The notes: a model not told the origin generated them from the letters alone. A DNA stretch of 64,000 nucleotides from Symsagittifera roscoffensis (GCF_963678635.1 NC_087063.1:16623006-16687005), one strand, 5' to 3'. Shown: positions 34,178 to 46,539, counted from the first letter of the stretch. Made by a program: numbers and translations.

Positions 34178-34808
34178 ATAGGAATGCGACAGAACACATT
34201 TCTGAGAAATACAAAACCAATCCAGTTGAGCATAAATGAAATGTGTTTTTATTTTTTATAGGGTGGGGGGGGGAGATTCTTTACAAGGTGGGGGGGGGAT
34301 AGTTAACATATCCAAATATCGTATAGTGTCTTCAACTTTTGTAACAAGTTTTGGCGAATCTAATATTGAATTTCTACTGGCGAACCTAAAAACTTAGCGC
34401 AAGTTTGGATTCGCGTGTTTTGAGTAGCAAATCCTGATACCATGAGCAAATTTCAAGATTAAGTCGAGTGATACTAAAATCCCATAGAAAGCGGCATCAA
34501 TTGTTAGCTCTAAGATCCCGTTCCGAGTAAATTTTTTTTAGGACGATCTGAAATTGCATTTTTCATCTAAATTTCAGAAGTGAAACATGTTATGTAAAAA
34601 TAACGCTTGGGTGCTTAAGATGGATCCTCTTTAACTATATCCTCCTATAAAGAAACAAATCAACGGTTAAGCATATGAGAAATTTATACCTAGTAACGAA
34701 TCTCTCCCCCTCCCCTCTTTTGTAAAAATATATATAGTGAAGACAGGCTCTAATAACTTATTAATTTGGAATTTATATAAACGTATATACATATGATCTT
34801 TCTTACAG

Positions 34809-35085
34809 ATAGGAGGTGTAGTCGGAGGTGCTATGGCAGATGCAGTCGAATGGAGAATCAATATGGAACATTGCACTCTACCAAATTTCTTTTTCTGCAT
34901 CGTTCCTGACGTTCCCGATGCCACAACGGAAGCAGTTCACCAGACATACCTCGAGTACTTTTCGTCCATACCCGACCTGCACCAGTTCACTAGTAGTGGT
35001 GAGAAGTACGGATTCGTGTACTTCGAATATGGGAAGTATGGTCTTGTTCCTTCTCTGAAAGTGGCCACTTTCATGGACAAGTCAG
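34809..35085 (+). CDS. Exon B1' of the modular gene (right duplicate)
   Basis: Phase 0 to 1. Differs from B1 by Asp>Gly, Gly>Ala, Leu>Ile and Asn>Asp (IGGVVGGAMADAVEW; FFFCIVPDVPD) plus one silent change. Acceptor and donor are intact, so it can be spliced after exon A2 without loss of frame. Confidence 0.85.
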
Positions 35086-35320
35086 GTGAGACGAATATAG
35101 TTCGGAGTTTTTTGTAACTGAGCAATTGAACTAACGCTTTTTAAAATCTAGAAACAACTTTTTGCTCCAGGTTCTGCGTTGCAATGGCAGTAAAAAGAAG
35201 TTCAAAAAATCATTACTTAGAAAGTTCTAAAAATCATTACCAAAACATTATATAATTTTAACTACACCCAAACAAAATGGAAGTTTTTTTGAATATCCCT
35301 TCAATAGTTGGCAATTTCAG

Positions 35321-35466
35321 ATCCTGATTGCGTGGAGCCTGTCACGAATGTATTCACCCACTCTGAGACGGGGGCCGAGCTGTTAGCTGAGATGCGCCCC
35401 CTCCCCCACATAGACACAGTTGTTCTGCAGAACTACAGGGGACAATACACTTGCTGGACCAGATCG
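35321..35466 (+). CDS. Exon A2' of the modular gene (right duplicate)
   Basis: Identical by eye to 26239-26384; joins in frame to exon B2 at 45143. Splice sites intact. Confidence 0.85.
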
Positions 35467-35756
35467 GTAGGGTAACTTCTCGAGCGCACTTTGATATGTT
35501 TTAAGATAACTGCAATTACTTTTTGAACGTCTTAAACCTTCTTCAGATCTGCAAAGATAATTGGCTTCCTGCGCGGACAAAGTTGACAGTAGAATTGATT
35601 CCAATCGAATTAAATCGATTATTATACAGATATTATACTATGTAAAAATCAGTTTATGGTAGACCATTCACATATGAAAACCAACTTAGAATGGAATTAA
35701 ACTAATTGCGAAATAAAAAGATTTTTGGAAGGTGGATACATCCATAAAATACATTA

Positions 35757-36492
35757 CGAGGGCAAACTGTGTACTGGATAGGCGCACAATTTTGTGTCTG
35801 TATGTTCCTGGATTCCAAAAACTTATCTTCAAACATGTTCCAAAATGTAAGTGGATTCCACTTACAAAACTTCCGTGGATTCCGCGTACATATGAATGTA
35901 ACGTAAATTTCGTCGGCACAATTGTTGTGTCGCGGATTCCGCAACTGTAAGTGGATTCCGCAAAATGTAACCGGATTCCGACGAACTCTGTTAGTGGATT
36001 CCGAATTTTGCTCAATATTGAACTTGCATATGAACAATTAAAAGCTGAGCTGGAATTCTTATCTCTACCAATGCGGAATTTAAAAGTAAAATCAAATCAT
36101 GTAATTAAAAGATACAACTTTAAACGGTACTACTTATATACATAAATGTAAACGGAATCCGCAAACAATTTGCGGATTCCACTTACACTTTGCGGATTCC
36201 GCTTACAGTTTTGGATTCCGCAACAGCTCAGTTTAACTATGCACTTGTCTTTTTGTTTGTTTATGGGCTCCACAAACTGTTTTGGATTCCGCAAATACGG
36301 TTCCAGATTCCGGAAATTTGTCTATTTTTGGAGCAATTTTGAGCGGAACAGCGTTTTAAGTATTTGTTTGTGGAATCCATAACAGCAAAGAAGATCAAAG
36401 AAAAATAGCAATGATGTATATTCCGCGACAAATCTAATTTTGGCCTGTTGTGGAACCCGCTTACAATGCACAGAATGCACAGTTTGGCTTCG
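35757..36492. mobile_element. Duplicated GGATTCCGC MITE
   Basis: TA plus CGAGGGCAAACTGTG at the left, CACAGTTTGGCTTCG plus TA at the right. It differs from the left copy by many substitutions and a short extra GGTTCCAGATTCCGG block near 36300. Confidence 0.65.
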
Positions 36493-37279
36493 TAATGCAG
36501 TCAACTAAATTGCTTTAGATTTGCTTTTCATTCAAAACTTGAAAAGTTTCTCACTCAAGAAAAATCTCGGATCAACCGTACAATCTACCTCCCCTCCCTA
36601 GGTGACATACATTAGAAGGTCTTCCCCAAGACTATGAATTCTGAAAGATAAACCAATATAGAACAGGTATCTCATACAAACGCGCGCATAATGTAACTAT
36701 TTCATAGTTTTTTAATGCACTGTAACATGATGGGCCATAAATTAGTGAAACAAGATTTTTAGTCATGTTTCGATAAACATTTCTGCTATATAGATTTCTG
36801 ATATATAAATATTTATGCTCTTCAAAAATAGATTATAAAAAATTCGTATTTTCCCCCCTAAACCGCTTTTGTTAGGCAATTGAACATATAATCGAAAACT
36901 CAACTTAGAACAATTATTTTTTAGCGCAGAAAAGTTGCACGTTCTTCATACTTTTTGTTTTCAGGCAAATTTCAAAACGAAAACTCAATTGAAAAGGATA
37001 AATTATAAGTTAAATTCTTTAATTATTCTTTCCAAAATGATCCCAGAAACAAGCATGAAAGTCAATTTAATTAACGAAAAATCCAAAGAAACAGACACCA
37101 AAATACAAAAACGTGGTTTTAAACCAATTTAAGTTCAAATGGTTTTGATTTTTAAGGCTCAATTTTTTTTATAACAAACTGTTTTTATTTCAGTTTAAAA
37201 TGAGTTTATAGGTATTTGCTGCCCTATCTGTATAAAATTGATTGCAATACGTTTCTTGTCCAGACGGGTTGATTATAAG

Positions 37280-37756
37280 TGTGATATTCCCTAAATCCTA
37301 TCTGAAAACTGAGCTAATATTAAGGTTGAATTAATAGTAAAGTTAATAAATAGATATGGAATAATAGAATTGTTAAGCAGTTATAATTTTTCAATAGTTT
37401 ACAAAGAGTGATTTAGCTTTAGCACCGCAAAGCTGATGAACATAAAAGACACAAATTGCAGTTGTTTATTTCTTAGCGATCAAACAATCAACTGATTATC
37501 AGACAATTCATTTCAAATTTATGTCCTCAAATAGTTGGAATAGGTTCTGGTTTTGGCGGTGGGTCTTCATGGACCGGTGCTGGGTCTGATAAAAAGGTAT
37601 TCGGGTCACAATTTTTCTTGAGTGATACGGCAAGGAAAAATTGACCTCCCCATACCTCCCATGGATATGATGGTTCGGCTGGCGGTTTGCCCCAAAAGGA
37701 AGAGACTCCTAGCAGTTCCGTCCTGTCTTCAGAAGAAGAAATTGCTGGCTGCGCCA
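37280..37756 (-). mobile_element. Deleted gypsy-2 derivative: LTR fragment joined to a gag N-terminus
   Basis: 37280-37532 is an LTR lacking its last ~28 bp on the plus strand. 37533-37756 matches 44141-44365, the first 74 codons of gag (MAQPAISSSEDRTELLGVSS). It abuts the full LTR at 37757. Read on the minus strand this is LTR, primer site, gag start, deletion, LTR. The left duplicate has only a single LTR here. Confidence 0.75.
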
Positions 37757-38043
37757 TGTGATATTCCCTAAATCCTATCTGAAAACTGAACTAATATTAG
37801 GTTGAATTAATAGTAAAGTTAATAAGTAGATATAGGAATAATAGAATAGATAAGCAACTATAATCTTTCAATAGTTTAGGAAAAGTGACTTAGCTTTAGC
37901 ACCGCAAAGCTGATGAACATAATAGACACAATTGGCAGCTGTCTCTTTCATAGCGATCAAACGATCAACATTAAAAGATTATAGGACAATTCATTTCAAC
38001 CATGTGTCCTAAATCAATTGGTGGTCAACACACTATCACCACA
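37757..38043 (-). repeat. 3' LTR of the gypsy-2 element (right copy)
   Basis: TGTGATATTCCC...TATCACCACA. The adjoining minus-strand sequence AGAGGGGAAA is a polypurine tract, placing this as the 3' LTR of the element to its right. Confidence 0.85.
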
Positions 38044-38770
38044 TTTCCCCTCTAGGAAAATTTCGTACAACGTATGAAGTTCATTTCACTGTCAGCAAAG
38101 TAATCAAAGTGTTTCAAAAGCTTAATCAATGTTCTTACCTTGAATTTGGTCGGGTTTATAAACCGCAAGCAAAGGTCTTTTCAAATTTCTTCTGGGCGAT
38201 GGTGACGACGTGTTCCCTGACGAAGACGGAACATCCCCCGGCGATATTTGAATTGTCTGAAGCTTCTCCTCGCCTGAGTTCTCTTCCACACTCTTAATTG
38301 AATGTTTTAGCGGCCAAAGAATTGAGTCTGCCGCGTACTTCTGCCTGCTGACTTGTTCGAACTATTTGATACTTGTGAGTCTTTGTCTTCGTTTCCACTC
38401 TTTTCGTTTCAATTCTTCTCTCGTCTGGATAATTCTGAAGTTTTGGTTTCTTCAGACCTCTGTTCCGCTTCTACTGAAGTGGTTCCGGAGCTGGTTGCTT
38501 TCTTCGCCTCCCCTTCCTTGTTTAGTGAAGTCTTCGTCTTCTACACTATTGGAACCGACGATATGGCTCGTGTTTTCTTTTTCTCCACATTGGGTATAGA
38601 CTATATCGGACAGTTTTCCGCTACATTTTGACTTTTTCTCTGCACATTCTTTGCTACAATTGGCACTGATGATATTGGGCACTTGTTTGTTGTCTGGATT
38701 TCTGGCTCAATCACTCTTGGTACTGCCTGTACTTCATTTTCCGGGGAGCTACTCGAAGACAAAGTTAAGT

Positions 38771-40750
38771 CTATATTCCGCCGCTTGGGATGTTTCGTAG
38801 TACATTTGGCGAGGCTTTATATCTGGCTGCTAAATCTGATGGAATTTTCTTGGATATCTTCGTCAATGAAATATACAGTTTTCTTGTCTTTGCTGGTAGT
38901 TTATCTAATTTTCGCAAAATGTTCGTCATTATTTTCTTAATCTGAATCTTCTGTCGATGATGATACCGGAGATACATCTGGCCTCGCAGACTATGTACTG
39001 GTGGTGTGTTCAGTTTGGTCGAACTGCCTCGATATAGCGTATTCCTGGGCGTGCTTGCGGCTGGTGTCTTTGAACCTAAATCTGAACAATGTACTGATTT
39101 GAATTTCGGTTTAGGTGTTTTGTGGTTCTTCCTAATTACTTTCCTTTCATCTGTGATATAGGTGTTGTTAGTAATTCTAATCAATTTTCTCATTAAAGAT
39201 TTTGAACAATGGCCGGCCGATTTCCTATCCAACATCTTCCGATAAATAACCACTTTCTCCGGATAATGCAGTAGATCGATTTCAAGGTTACTTGTTTTTG
39301 GCCCCTGAACTGACATCTCTTGTTCTTCATGTTCTTCATGATATCTTCAGTGTCTAAAGCAAATCTTAGTGTCCCTTCATTGAGATCGCTTCCAAAACTT
39401 GCTGCGAGAAGATGGTTCCTGTCTGTCAGTTTCTTCAGCGCTTCTGATCCCTCTTCATGTGTGAGGTGCCTCTTGTGCAGTTTCCAATCATTTTCCATTG
39501 TGCCAGATTCTCTAGGGCCCTGATGCTATCTGGTTCTTCAGTTGACTTCTTCAGTTTTGGTGAAAAGTCTCTGCTCACCATTCCCTTCCTGACAACCTTC
39601 AGTCTGGTCATTGAATCGGCTGATTCCCGCATTTGTTCTGGCTTCAGCATGTATCTCTCGAGCTTTAGTTGATCTGAATTTAAAGAATATATTAGTTTAT
39701 CCCTAAAAATAGTTCATTCTGTATTTGGTTTCCGTCCATATTGAAGTTCAAACGGGAACTTCTTTAGGATACTGTGACGTGTTATACGAATGTCTTCTAA
39801 TATCGATTTGACTGCTGATTGAATATCCTCAAAGTTTGGGTCCAACTGCATAGTGCCTAATTTCTTTTTCAGAGTCTGTATACACCTTTCCATCAATCCG
39901 CAACCGGGTTCATATGTGGTTCATCCCCTTAGATTTGCAAGACTCTGCTAGCTTAGCGTTTTTTGATCCAAAATAATGATCTGTTCTTAAAATTTTCGGT
40001 ATGCTATTTTGGTGTATGTAGTTATTAAGAAATTTAAGTATTTTGTCGCTCCCCGAGTTTCTAATAATCATGTCAGATGAATATTTTGGAAACCAGTCAA
40101 TTGCAACTTGAATAAAATATTAGTTTTTCTTTTGAATCCAACATGGGCCCGGCGAAGTCCATTTAAAGCTCTTTGTTCGGTCCGGAGAGGTCTGGCAGAA
40201 GTTCTGATGAGTTGAAAGATTTGAATGTTTTGAGGTCCTTATCATACGCGGAGCATGATAAGCACGATTGGAATATAACTATGATTTCTCTGTGCCACCA
40301 GAGATATTGTGCAGCGTCCACCATGGCTTTCTGAGATGGGTGTGTTCGGTGCAGTCGAGCCTTAACAGTCTTCCTCGGACAAGTAGGAATCGCCACCCTG
40401 TTGTCGACGATGATACAGTCGTTGATCACTGATGCATCGTCACAGAAGTTGGCCAAGTAGCAGCCCAGTCGCAGTAACCCCTCTCTATCCTTTGCTAGTA
40501 TAGGCTTCCTTAGTTGTCCTAATTGACTGTCTTCTGTTGTCAGTTCCGCGACTAGGTCCGCATCTAGGATTTTCCGGAGTATTGTTGTGAAAGACTTTGG
40601 TTCTAGTGTGAGAATTGGGATTTTCGGTGTCGTCGAATTTCTGGCCTGGCTTGGGATCATATTGACTCTCACTAATTTCTTCACCATGTTCACCCTGAAG
40701 TTCGAGAGTATTTTGGCATAGTTCGTCTTGTTTGTGTTGACTTGTGTCAC
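38771..40750 (-). pseudogene. pol: Gypsy-2 integrase and C-terminal tail (right copy)
   Basis: 40750-40163 holds a linker and the zinc domain (HRTHPSQKAMVDAAQYLWW, FQSCLSCSAYDKDL); relative to the left copy a few residues are deleted after LWW. 39896-39714 is the end of the core (MMERCIQTLKKKLGTMQLD). A frameshifted tail follows (LLHYPEKVVIYRKMLDRKS; Lys/Arg-rich to 38771). The central core with the catalytic acids falls in broken sequence at 39900-40160, where a short stretch appears deleted or out of frame. Confidence 0.75.
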
Positions 40751-41352
40751 TCTCTTTCGTTTCGTGTTTAAATTGAGGGTTTCTAATGGTTGTCACGATT
40801 CAGCCCTGCTTCTCTCATTGATTTATTTAAGGAAGATCAACTTTTCTCATATGGTTTTTCTGAAAATCAAATTTTTTCAGTTATCTAGTATTGAAGAACT
40901 TAAGCTGATGAGCTTTAGATGTAAAATCGGAGACGACGATTTCTTATATTTCTGACTGAATAAAACTTCGCCTCCTCTCATTGGTTGAATTTGGCTCGGA
41001 CGCCCTCTCGTGGTGATCTGGTTAGATGCGGCAAAGTCGTGAATAAATTACAAATAGTTGATTCCAATTGGTTGAAAATTCCGCCGCATGTAATTGCAAT
41101 TTGTACAGGAGGGATGTGGATTTGCATAAAGAAATTTAATTGGCCAATTTAAGAATCGCATGACAAGGCGCCCTCTTGCGGATGTTTGTACACTCGCATG
41201 TTCGCTTGTGATTGGACGGGACTTGTGCCATCTATATCGATTGTTGCTTCTAAATCGGCGGTTCTATCCCAATGATTTGATTGGTTGAAATTTTTGTATA
41301 CATTTTTGCCTCCCTCTTCCGGCAATTGGTAACTAATTTTAGTTTTTTTTTC

Positions 41353-42884
41353 TTAGAATCCCCTTAAAAAAATTTCTATGGGTATAGACTGTTCGTCTTT
41401 TGATGAGCATAAATTAACTAAACTATTATGATCTAAAAGGTTTTTTTTTGGTGTTTTTGGTGGCGTATTAGTCGCTCTAAATGCCTCATCCAAATTTTCA
41501 ATGGCCCTGACTACAAATTGCATATCGTATTTTGAAAGAGGTGGTGCCTCGAACTTAGGACTTCTCGAGAAGTAATCAGCCATTCATATTTTAGCGCCTG
41601 CAATGTTGGATGACAAAATTCTGTCTGCCCATCTGGTTAATCTGGACTGGTAGGTCTTATTTCCACAATTTTTTGTCAAAGCTGCAACTGTAGCTTTATG
41701 GCCGATTAGAATTTGAAATTGGTTCCCCAGCAAACAGCTTCTGAGAATTTCGCATGACCAAACGACTTCAAGCAGTTCCAGCTCGTTTAAGCTATACTTT
41801 TGTTCAGCTGTAATAAGAAACGTTAAAGTGAAGGCAACTAATTGGTACCCTTTTGTCCGGTTCTATCTCTTGCTCCAACGCTGCTCCCAATCCCTTGTGA
41901 CTGGCATCACATTTAATCCTTCATTGTTTGGATGAGTCATAATAGTAAATTTTGTGCATGTTGGCATTCAGTTCTGATATATTTTGAAAAGCGTTGTTTG
42001 CCTCTTCACTCCAAATGAAACTCTATTGGTTGTGTGCTTGTAGTGATGATCGCAGTGGCTCAGTGTACGTTTAAAGATTGGCATTAAACTGGATATATGA
42101 CTCAGTATACCCATACAAGATCTGAAATGTTTCAGAGATTTTGGTATTTGTAGAGCTATTACTGCTTCTATCTTTGAGTGTTTCGGTCTTTTTCCTGTAT
42201 CGTCGATCTCGAATTCCAGCCAGATTAGGTTGGTTTTTGAGAATTCGCTTTTACTCAATTTTAAAACGAATGATACTGTGTCTAATCTTGATGAAACTTC
42301 GTCGACTATTTCGTTATGGCTGGTAATTGGTCCTTTCGACACTTTTAAGATATCATCTAAGAAACAGAATACTCCTTGTATTCCTTTAATTGTGTTGTCC
42401 ATCGCCTTCTGAAATTCCTTCCGCATGCCTGATAATCCATAAAAACCGGTTTTAAATCTTCATGATCCCGTAAATTCCAAACATACTATGCTGAAGTTAC
42501 ACTGTTTGCTGACGGATTCATCTACTGGTACTGACTGAATGCATGTTTCAGGTCTAAAGACGTAAACCAAACTGTGCCTTCTGATTTGGACGTGATGATT
42601 TGAGCCGCAGAAACTAACATTTCTAATAGACTTGACATTTGAAGTTTATTTCTGTAAATTTGGGACTTCATCGGTTTCGTGTTCATCGCTAACTTCATTG
42701 TGCCATCCTTTTTGATATGATGACTACTGGATCTACGAATTGTGCATGTGTATAGCTTTACTATGTCGCCTTCCCTTATTAGGTTTTTGATTTCAGCTCC
42801 TATTTTTGCTTGAATATGGATTGGCACCCTTCTGCCCTTTTCCTGAATAGGAAATGGAGGTGACTTAAATAGACTGACCACCAT
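41353..42884 (-). pseudogene. pol: Gypsy-2 reverse transcriptase and RNase H (right copy)
   Basis: 42884-42522: RT fingers and first palm Asp (IHIQAKIGAEIKNLIREGD; GTVWFTSLDLKHAFSQ). 42426-41968: palm with the active site GIQGVFCFLDDILKVSKG, then EFSKTNLIWLEFEIDDTG. 41583-41353: end of RNase H (MADYFSRSPKFEAP). The gap 41600-41960 holds frameshifted RNase H. Confidence 0.8.
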
Positions 42885-42900
42885 TTGGTTCCCTGGTCAT

Positions 42901-44365
42901 CTAATATTTGAATACGTTTTTGTTTACGTCTATAGGCTTGTTGTTATAATCAATGTACGTTTTGCTTTTCGGGTTCTTATCCAGATATAGGATTATTGCG
43001 TTAAGATTTTTTGCTAACAATATTTCTGCCGTACTTTTGTTAACGAAAGAAGCTGGAATCCCAGGGTCGATGATGGCGCTGAACAATGAGCCTCTTGATT
43101 TCAGCGTTACTCGGAGGCACTTAATTTTGCCTGTGGCGGAGATAATTTTTTCTGAAATTTTGACTACTTCCGTCAGACTAGAAAACTCAGAGATTCTTAG
43201 GACCGAATAATTCTCTTCACTGTCTGAGTCAACAAAATGCGCTCTTCTCGTCCGGCTCCAATTGTTCGGTGATGGCAATTTGCGGGCTGTTAAAGCCTTT
43301 AGCGAAATGTCCCTTTTTCCCGCAACATCTGCATATTGCTCCTCTGTCTTGACATTTCGCCTTATGTTCGGGTGTGAATCTTTTTCCACGGAAACAGCAT
43401 GGTTTTGATTGGGTGTTCGGTTGGTCTTGTTGAGATTTTGATTTGAAATTTCCCTTCCCTAGCGCTCTGTTCATTTTGTTTTGAACATTGTTTTTAGCTT
43501 GGACGGACATTAGTGGTTCTTGTTTTACCCGAAATTGATTAGAGAAATTGATAAAGTTCGTCGAGTTGCTTGCTGCAGACGGATTCTGCTTTCGGAGTGT
43601 GTTTGCTGTTACGTAGCCTTCTCCTGCAGCAACTTCGATTTGAGGGTGTTATCTATCGTGATTCCTAGTCTAATACAGAGCTCTCTTTGTAGGTCAGAGA
43701 ACCTCATTTTTGCGATAAATATATCGCGGATGACTTCCTTTTCAATATCCTCGGTCCATCAGCAGTTAGAGGTTTGCCCTGCTAGGCGAAGATAAACTGA
43801 TTCGAGACCTTCTCTTTCTCTATGTGATGCCTGGCAAATCTGCATCCTTTCAATGATATATATTTTTTCACTACTGAAAAACTGTTCACAAGCGTCGTAG
43901 AAAAGTTTGAATTTTGTTAATATGAGATTTATGTGTGCGTGATGTTGCAAAACCTCTTCTTTCCCTCATTTCCTACGGCAAAAAAGAATCTTGATTTTAT
44001 TCGTGCGTCTGCTTCGTGGTAGTAGACATTTGGACTTATTTTGCGTCCCTTCTTCCGTCTTTCTTCGTTCGCCTGGTTTGTTTTTCTGACGGTTGCTTCG
44101 TTCCTTGCGATCCTATTGTCCACTTCCGTTGTCGATTTTTAAGTTGGAATAGGTTCTGGTTTTGCCAGTGGGTCTTCATGAACCGGTGCTGGGTCTGATA
44201 AAAAGATAGTCGGGTCACAATTTTTCTTGAGTGATACGGCAAGGAAAAATTGACCTACCCATACCTCCCATGGATATGATGGTTCGGCTGGCGGTTTGCC
44301 CCAAAAGGAAGAGACTCCTAGCAGTTCCGTCCCGTCTTCAGAAGAAGAAATTGCTGGCTGCGCCA
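42901..44365 (-). pseudogene. gag: Gypsy-2 gag and protease (right copy)
   Basis: The gag ATG is at 44366-44364, its A being the last base of the LTR. Residues 1-76 (MAQPAISSSEDGTELL...PWEVWVGQFFLAVSLKK) end at a TAA near 44139. A capsid-like C-terminal part lies at 43950-43759 (FFSSEKIYIIERMQICQ; LRLAGQTSNC). The nucleocapsid at 43510-43229 has RGAICRCCGKKGHFAKGF, where Phe replaces the last knuckle Cys. The protease at 43389-42901 carries LFSAIIDPGIPASFVNK: Asp-Pro-Gly replaces Asp-Ser/Thr-Gly, so it should be inactive. Confidence 0.75.
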
Positions 44366-44647
44366 TGTGATATTCCCTAAATCCTATCTGAAAACTGAAC
44401 TAATAATAAGGTTGAATTAATAGTAAAGTTAATAAGTAGATATAGGAATAATAGAATTGTTAAGCAACTATAATCTTTCACTAGTATAGGAAAAGTGACT
44501 TAGCTTTAGCACCGCAAAGCTGATGAAAATAATAGACACAATTTGCAGTTGTTTTTTTCTTAGCGATCAAACAATCAACTGATTATCAGACAATTCATTT
44601 CAAACTTATGTCCTCAAACACTTGGTGGTCAACACTCTACCACCAGA
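44366..44647 (-). repeat. 5' LTR of the gypsy-2 element
   Basis: TGTGATATTCCC...CTCTACCACCAGA, matching 37757-38043 with scattered differences. Confidence 0.85.
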
Positions 44648-45142
44648 ATAAATGAGACCAAAAAGGTGACAGTTGCTAGCTATTTGTCAAATTGAGATAA
44701 CCTAGCTTAGTAGTAAGGCTTGATTGGGAAGGCAGTGTTTGAGCACGATCTCTCACTTGACTTATAGCTTCAGGTCTACCATAGCTTGATCAAAATCGGT
44801 CGCAATAGTGGTACCATGCAAAAATTCTAGACGTAAAAATGAGCCTCTCTCAATAAAATATCTCAGTCTGCAATCGTAGTGGAGAAAAGAAAGACACTTT
44901 GCTTAGGCAGGCTTAAACATCAGTTATTATTATGTTTAACTTTTTTTAAGCGAAATATTGGAAATAGAAAAACTATAAAAATTGGAACAATTTTGGTCAG
45001 AACTAAGAATTATTGTTTTTTTTTCGCCAAAAACTGAGGGATAAGTCAATTGACCTTAGAATTCAAACTCTTTAATTTTGTAAGACAAAAGTTTTGAGAT
45101 GAGGCAACTATTGGAACCTTGAACAATTCATTGAATTTGTAG

Positions 45143-45395
45143 ACTTCTGATGCCAATTCATGGACCGAAGATGGCCATGAATGTCAGTACTGGAGCACTA
45201 CCAAGCACACCCTGTGTGCCATACAATCTCCCAGTGCCTTTCAAACCACAGAACTGACGAACTACTTCGAAGAACTGAAGATGTCACGTGTTCACGTCTC
45301 CTCACTTGATTCGCCATATGGCTTCTATCATCACGGGGATGGAGTTTATACTATGTACCCTCGTTTTAAAATGACAGCTGTTACGACAGAATCGG
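45143..45395 (+). CDS. Exon B2 of the modular gene
   Basis: Acceptor GAATTTGTAG, donor GTAAGT, phase 0 to 1. TSDANSWTEDGHECQYW..., HTLCAIQSP, then PYGFYHHGDGVYTMYPRF. Both cysteines and the hairpin are present. It pairs with exon A2'. Confidence 0.85.
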
Positions 45396-45946
45396 GTAAG
45401 TGGTGATGCCTGGAATTTTTTTCGAAAATAGTTTTTAAAAATTATTTAAGGAAACAAAAGTAGTAGGTTAGTGTGTAATTTTCCTACCAAGATATGCCAT
45501 GCATAGATACTTTTTGAACTTAAACTTTTGAGTTTAAATCATTTGTTCGAACCAAATTTTACACGAATATTGAGAGTGAGTAATAGAGAGGACATGAATT
45601 TTGCTCCGGCTCCGATATCAGACTGAAAATTTTTAGAGTTTCCCTTCTCAAAATTTGCTCGACCAAATAAGAGGCTGACAACAATTTTTATGCAACAATT
45701 TTTTCGTCAAAACCTTCCATCAAAAATTTGGCTATGATTACCTCACTTCATAGTTCGCTGCTTTAATCAATCCTTCTTTTACCTTACCAAAAGAGAAAAC
45801 TTTTATTTTTTTCAAATTGCTTTGCTTTGATGGGAACATCATGTGCCAGATCGGAACATTGCTTGTGGTCGGAACATTATGTGCTTCTTGCACAGCAACC
45901 TGTTATTCTTGTTTTTGAGCCTTTAGTCAGTTCTTTTTTGTTTCAG

Positions 45947-46092
45947 CGAGTGCTTGTCAGAATGACTTGCTGAACAACATTGAAGATGGAAACATGGGAA
46001 TAGAATTGATCAATGCGATGGCAAAGTTCGATGAATCCGCTATGATCAGTCTTTATGATTTCGAAGCACGTCAACACTGCTATAGTTACGCG
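45947..46092 (+). CDS. Exon A3 of the modular gene
   Basis: Phase 1 to 0: ASACQNDLLNNIEDG..., AMISLYDFEARQHCYSYA, donor GTGAGC. The usual Asp-Gly turn is replaced by Glu-Ala. Confidence 0.8.
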
Positions 46093-46539
46093 GTGAGCCA
46101 CTAACACTCAAACTGCAATCAAGATTAGAGGGTTTTTACAGGCAATCTCAATATCTAACCTTATGGCAGCAATCGTTCAATTTTTGAACCAAAAGATGTA
46201 AGACTTCGATGTGTATGTTCCATGCCAATCAAAAGATCATTGGTTCGAGCGTTGGCATTTTCACCGTTTTCGTTACCTGAACAGAGCAGAAAAAGCAGAA
46301 ATGCTCATGTTTTAGTACTATTTCCTTAGAGTGAATATTAAAGAATAATTCAAATAATTTTTCAACCATGCTCGGCTTAAGGAAGGGGCTGAATGTTTGC
46401 TTCAGGAACTAGACATCATGACACTCAAAGTGTGCACCTTTGTACAATTTTGTAGCATCCATTTTGACAGTTATGCAGTTTAAGAATTTCGAAAACCTTG
46501 TTGAAACTTCACAGGGATTTATACTTTTTTGTGTTACAG

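Larger units (their letters stand above)
33216..42591. repeat. Tandem segmental duplication, right copy
   Basis: Same order as 24133-33213 at an offset of about 9083 bp. Small indels are present, as are an extra LTR-gag segment (about 37280-37756) and the absence of the 122-bp retroposon. Past 42591 the gypsy element continues into sequence that the left copy lacks. Confidence 0.9.
37757..44647 (-). mobile_element. Gypsy-2 element, full length but decayed
   Basis: LTR to LTR about 6.9 kb, minus sense: 5' LTR 44366-44647, primer site from 44365 (TGGCGCAGCCAGC), gag, protease, RT, RNase H, integrase, tail, purine tract, 3' LTR. The flanks ATAAG (left) and ATAAA (right) may be a mutated 5-bp target duplication. 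The domain order and sequence style are Ty3/gypsy. Many frameshifts. Confidence 0.85.
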
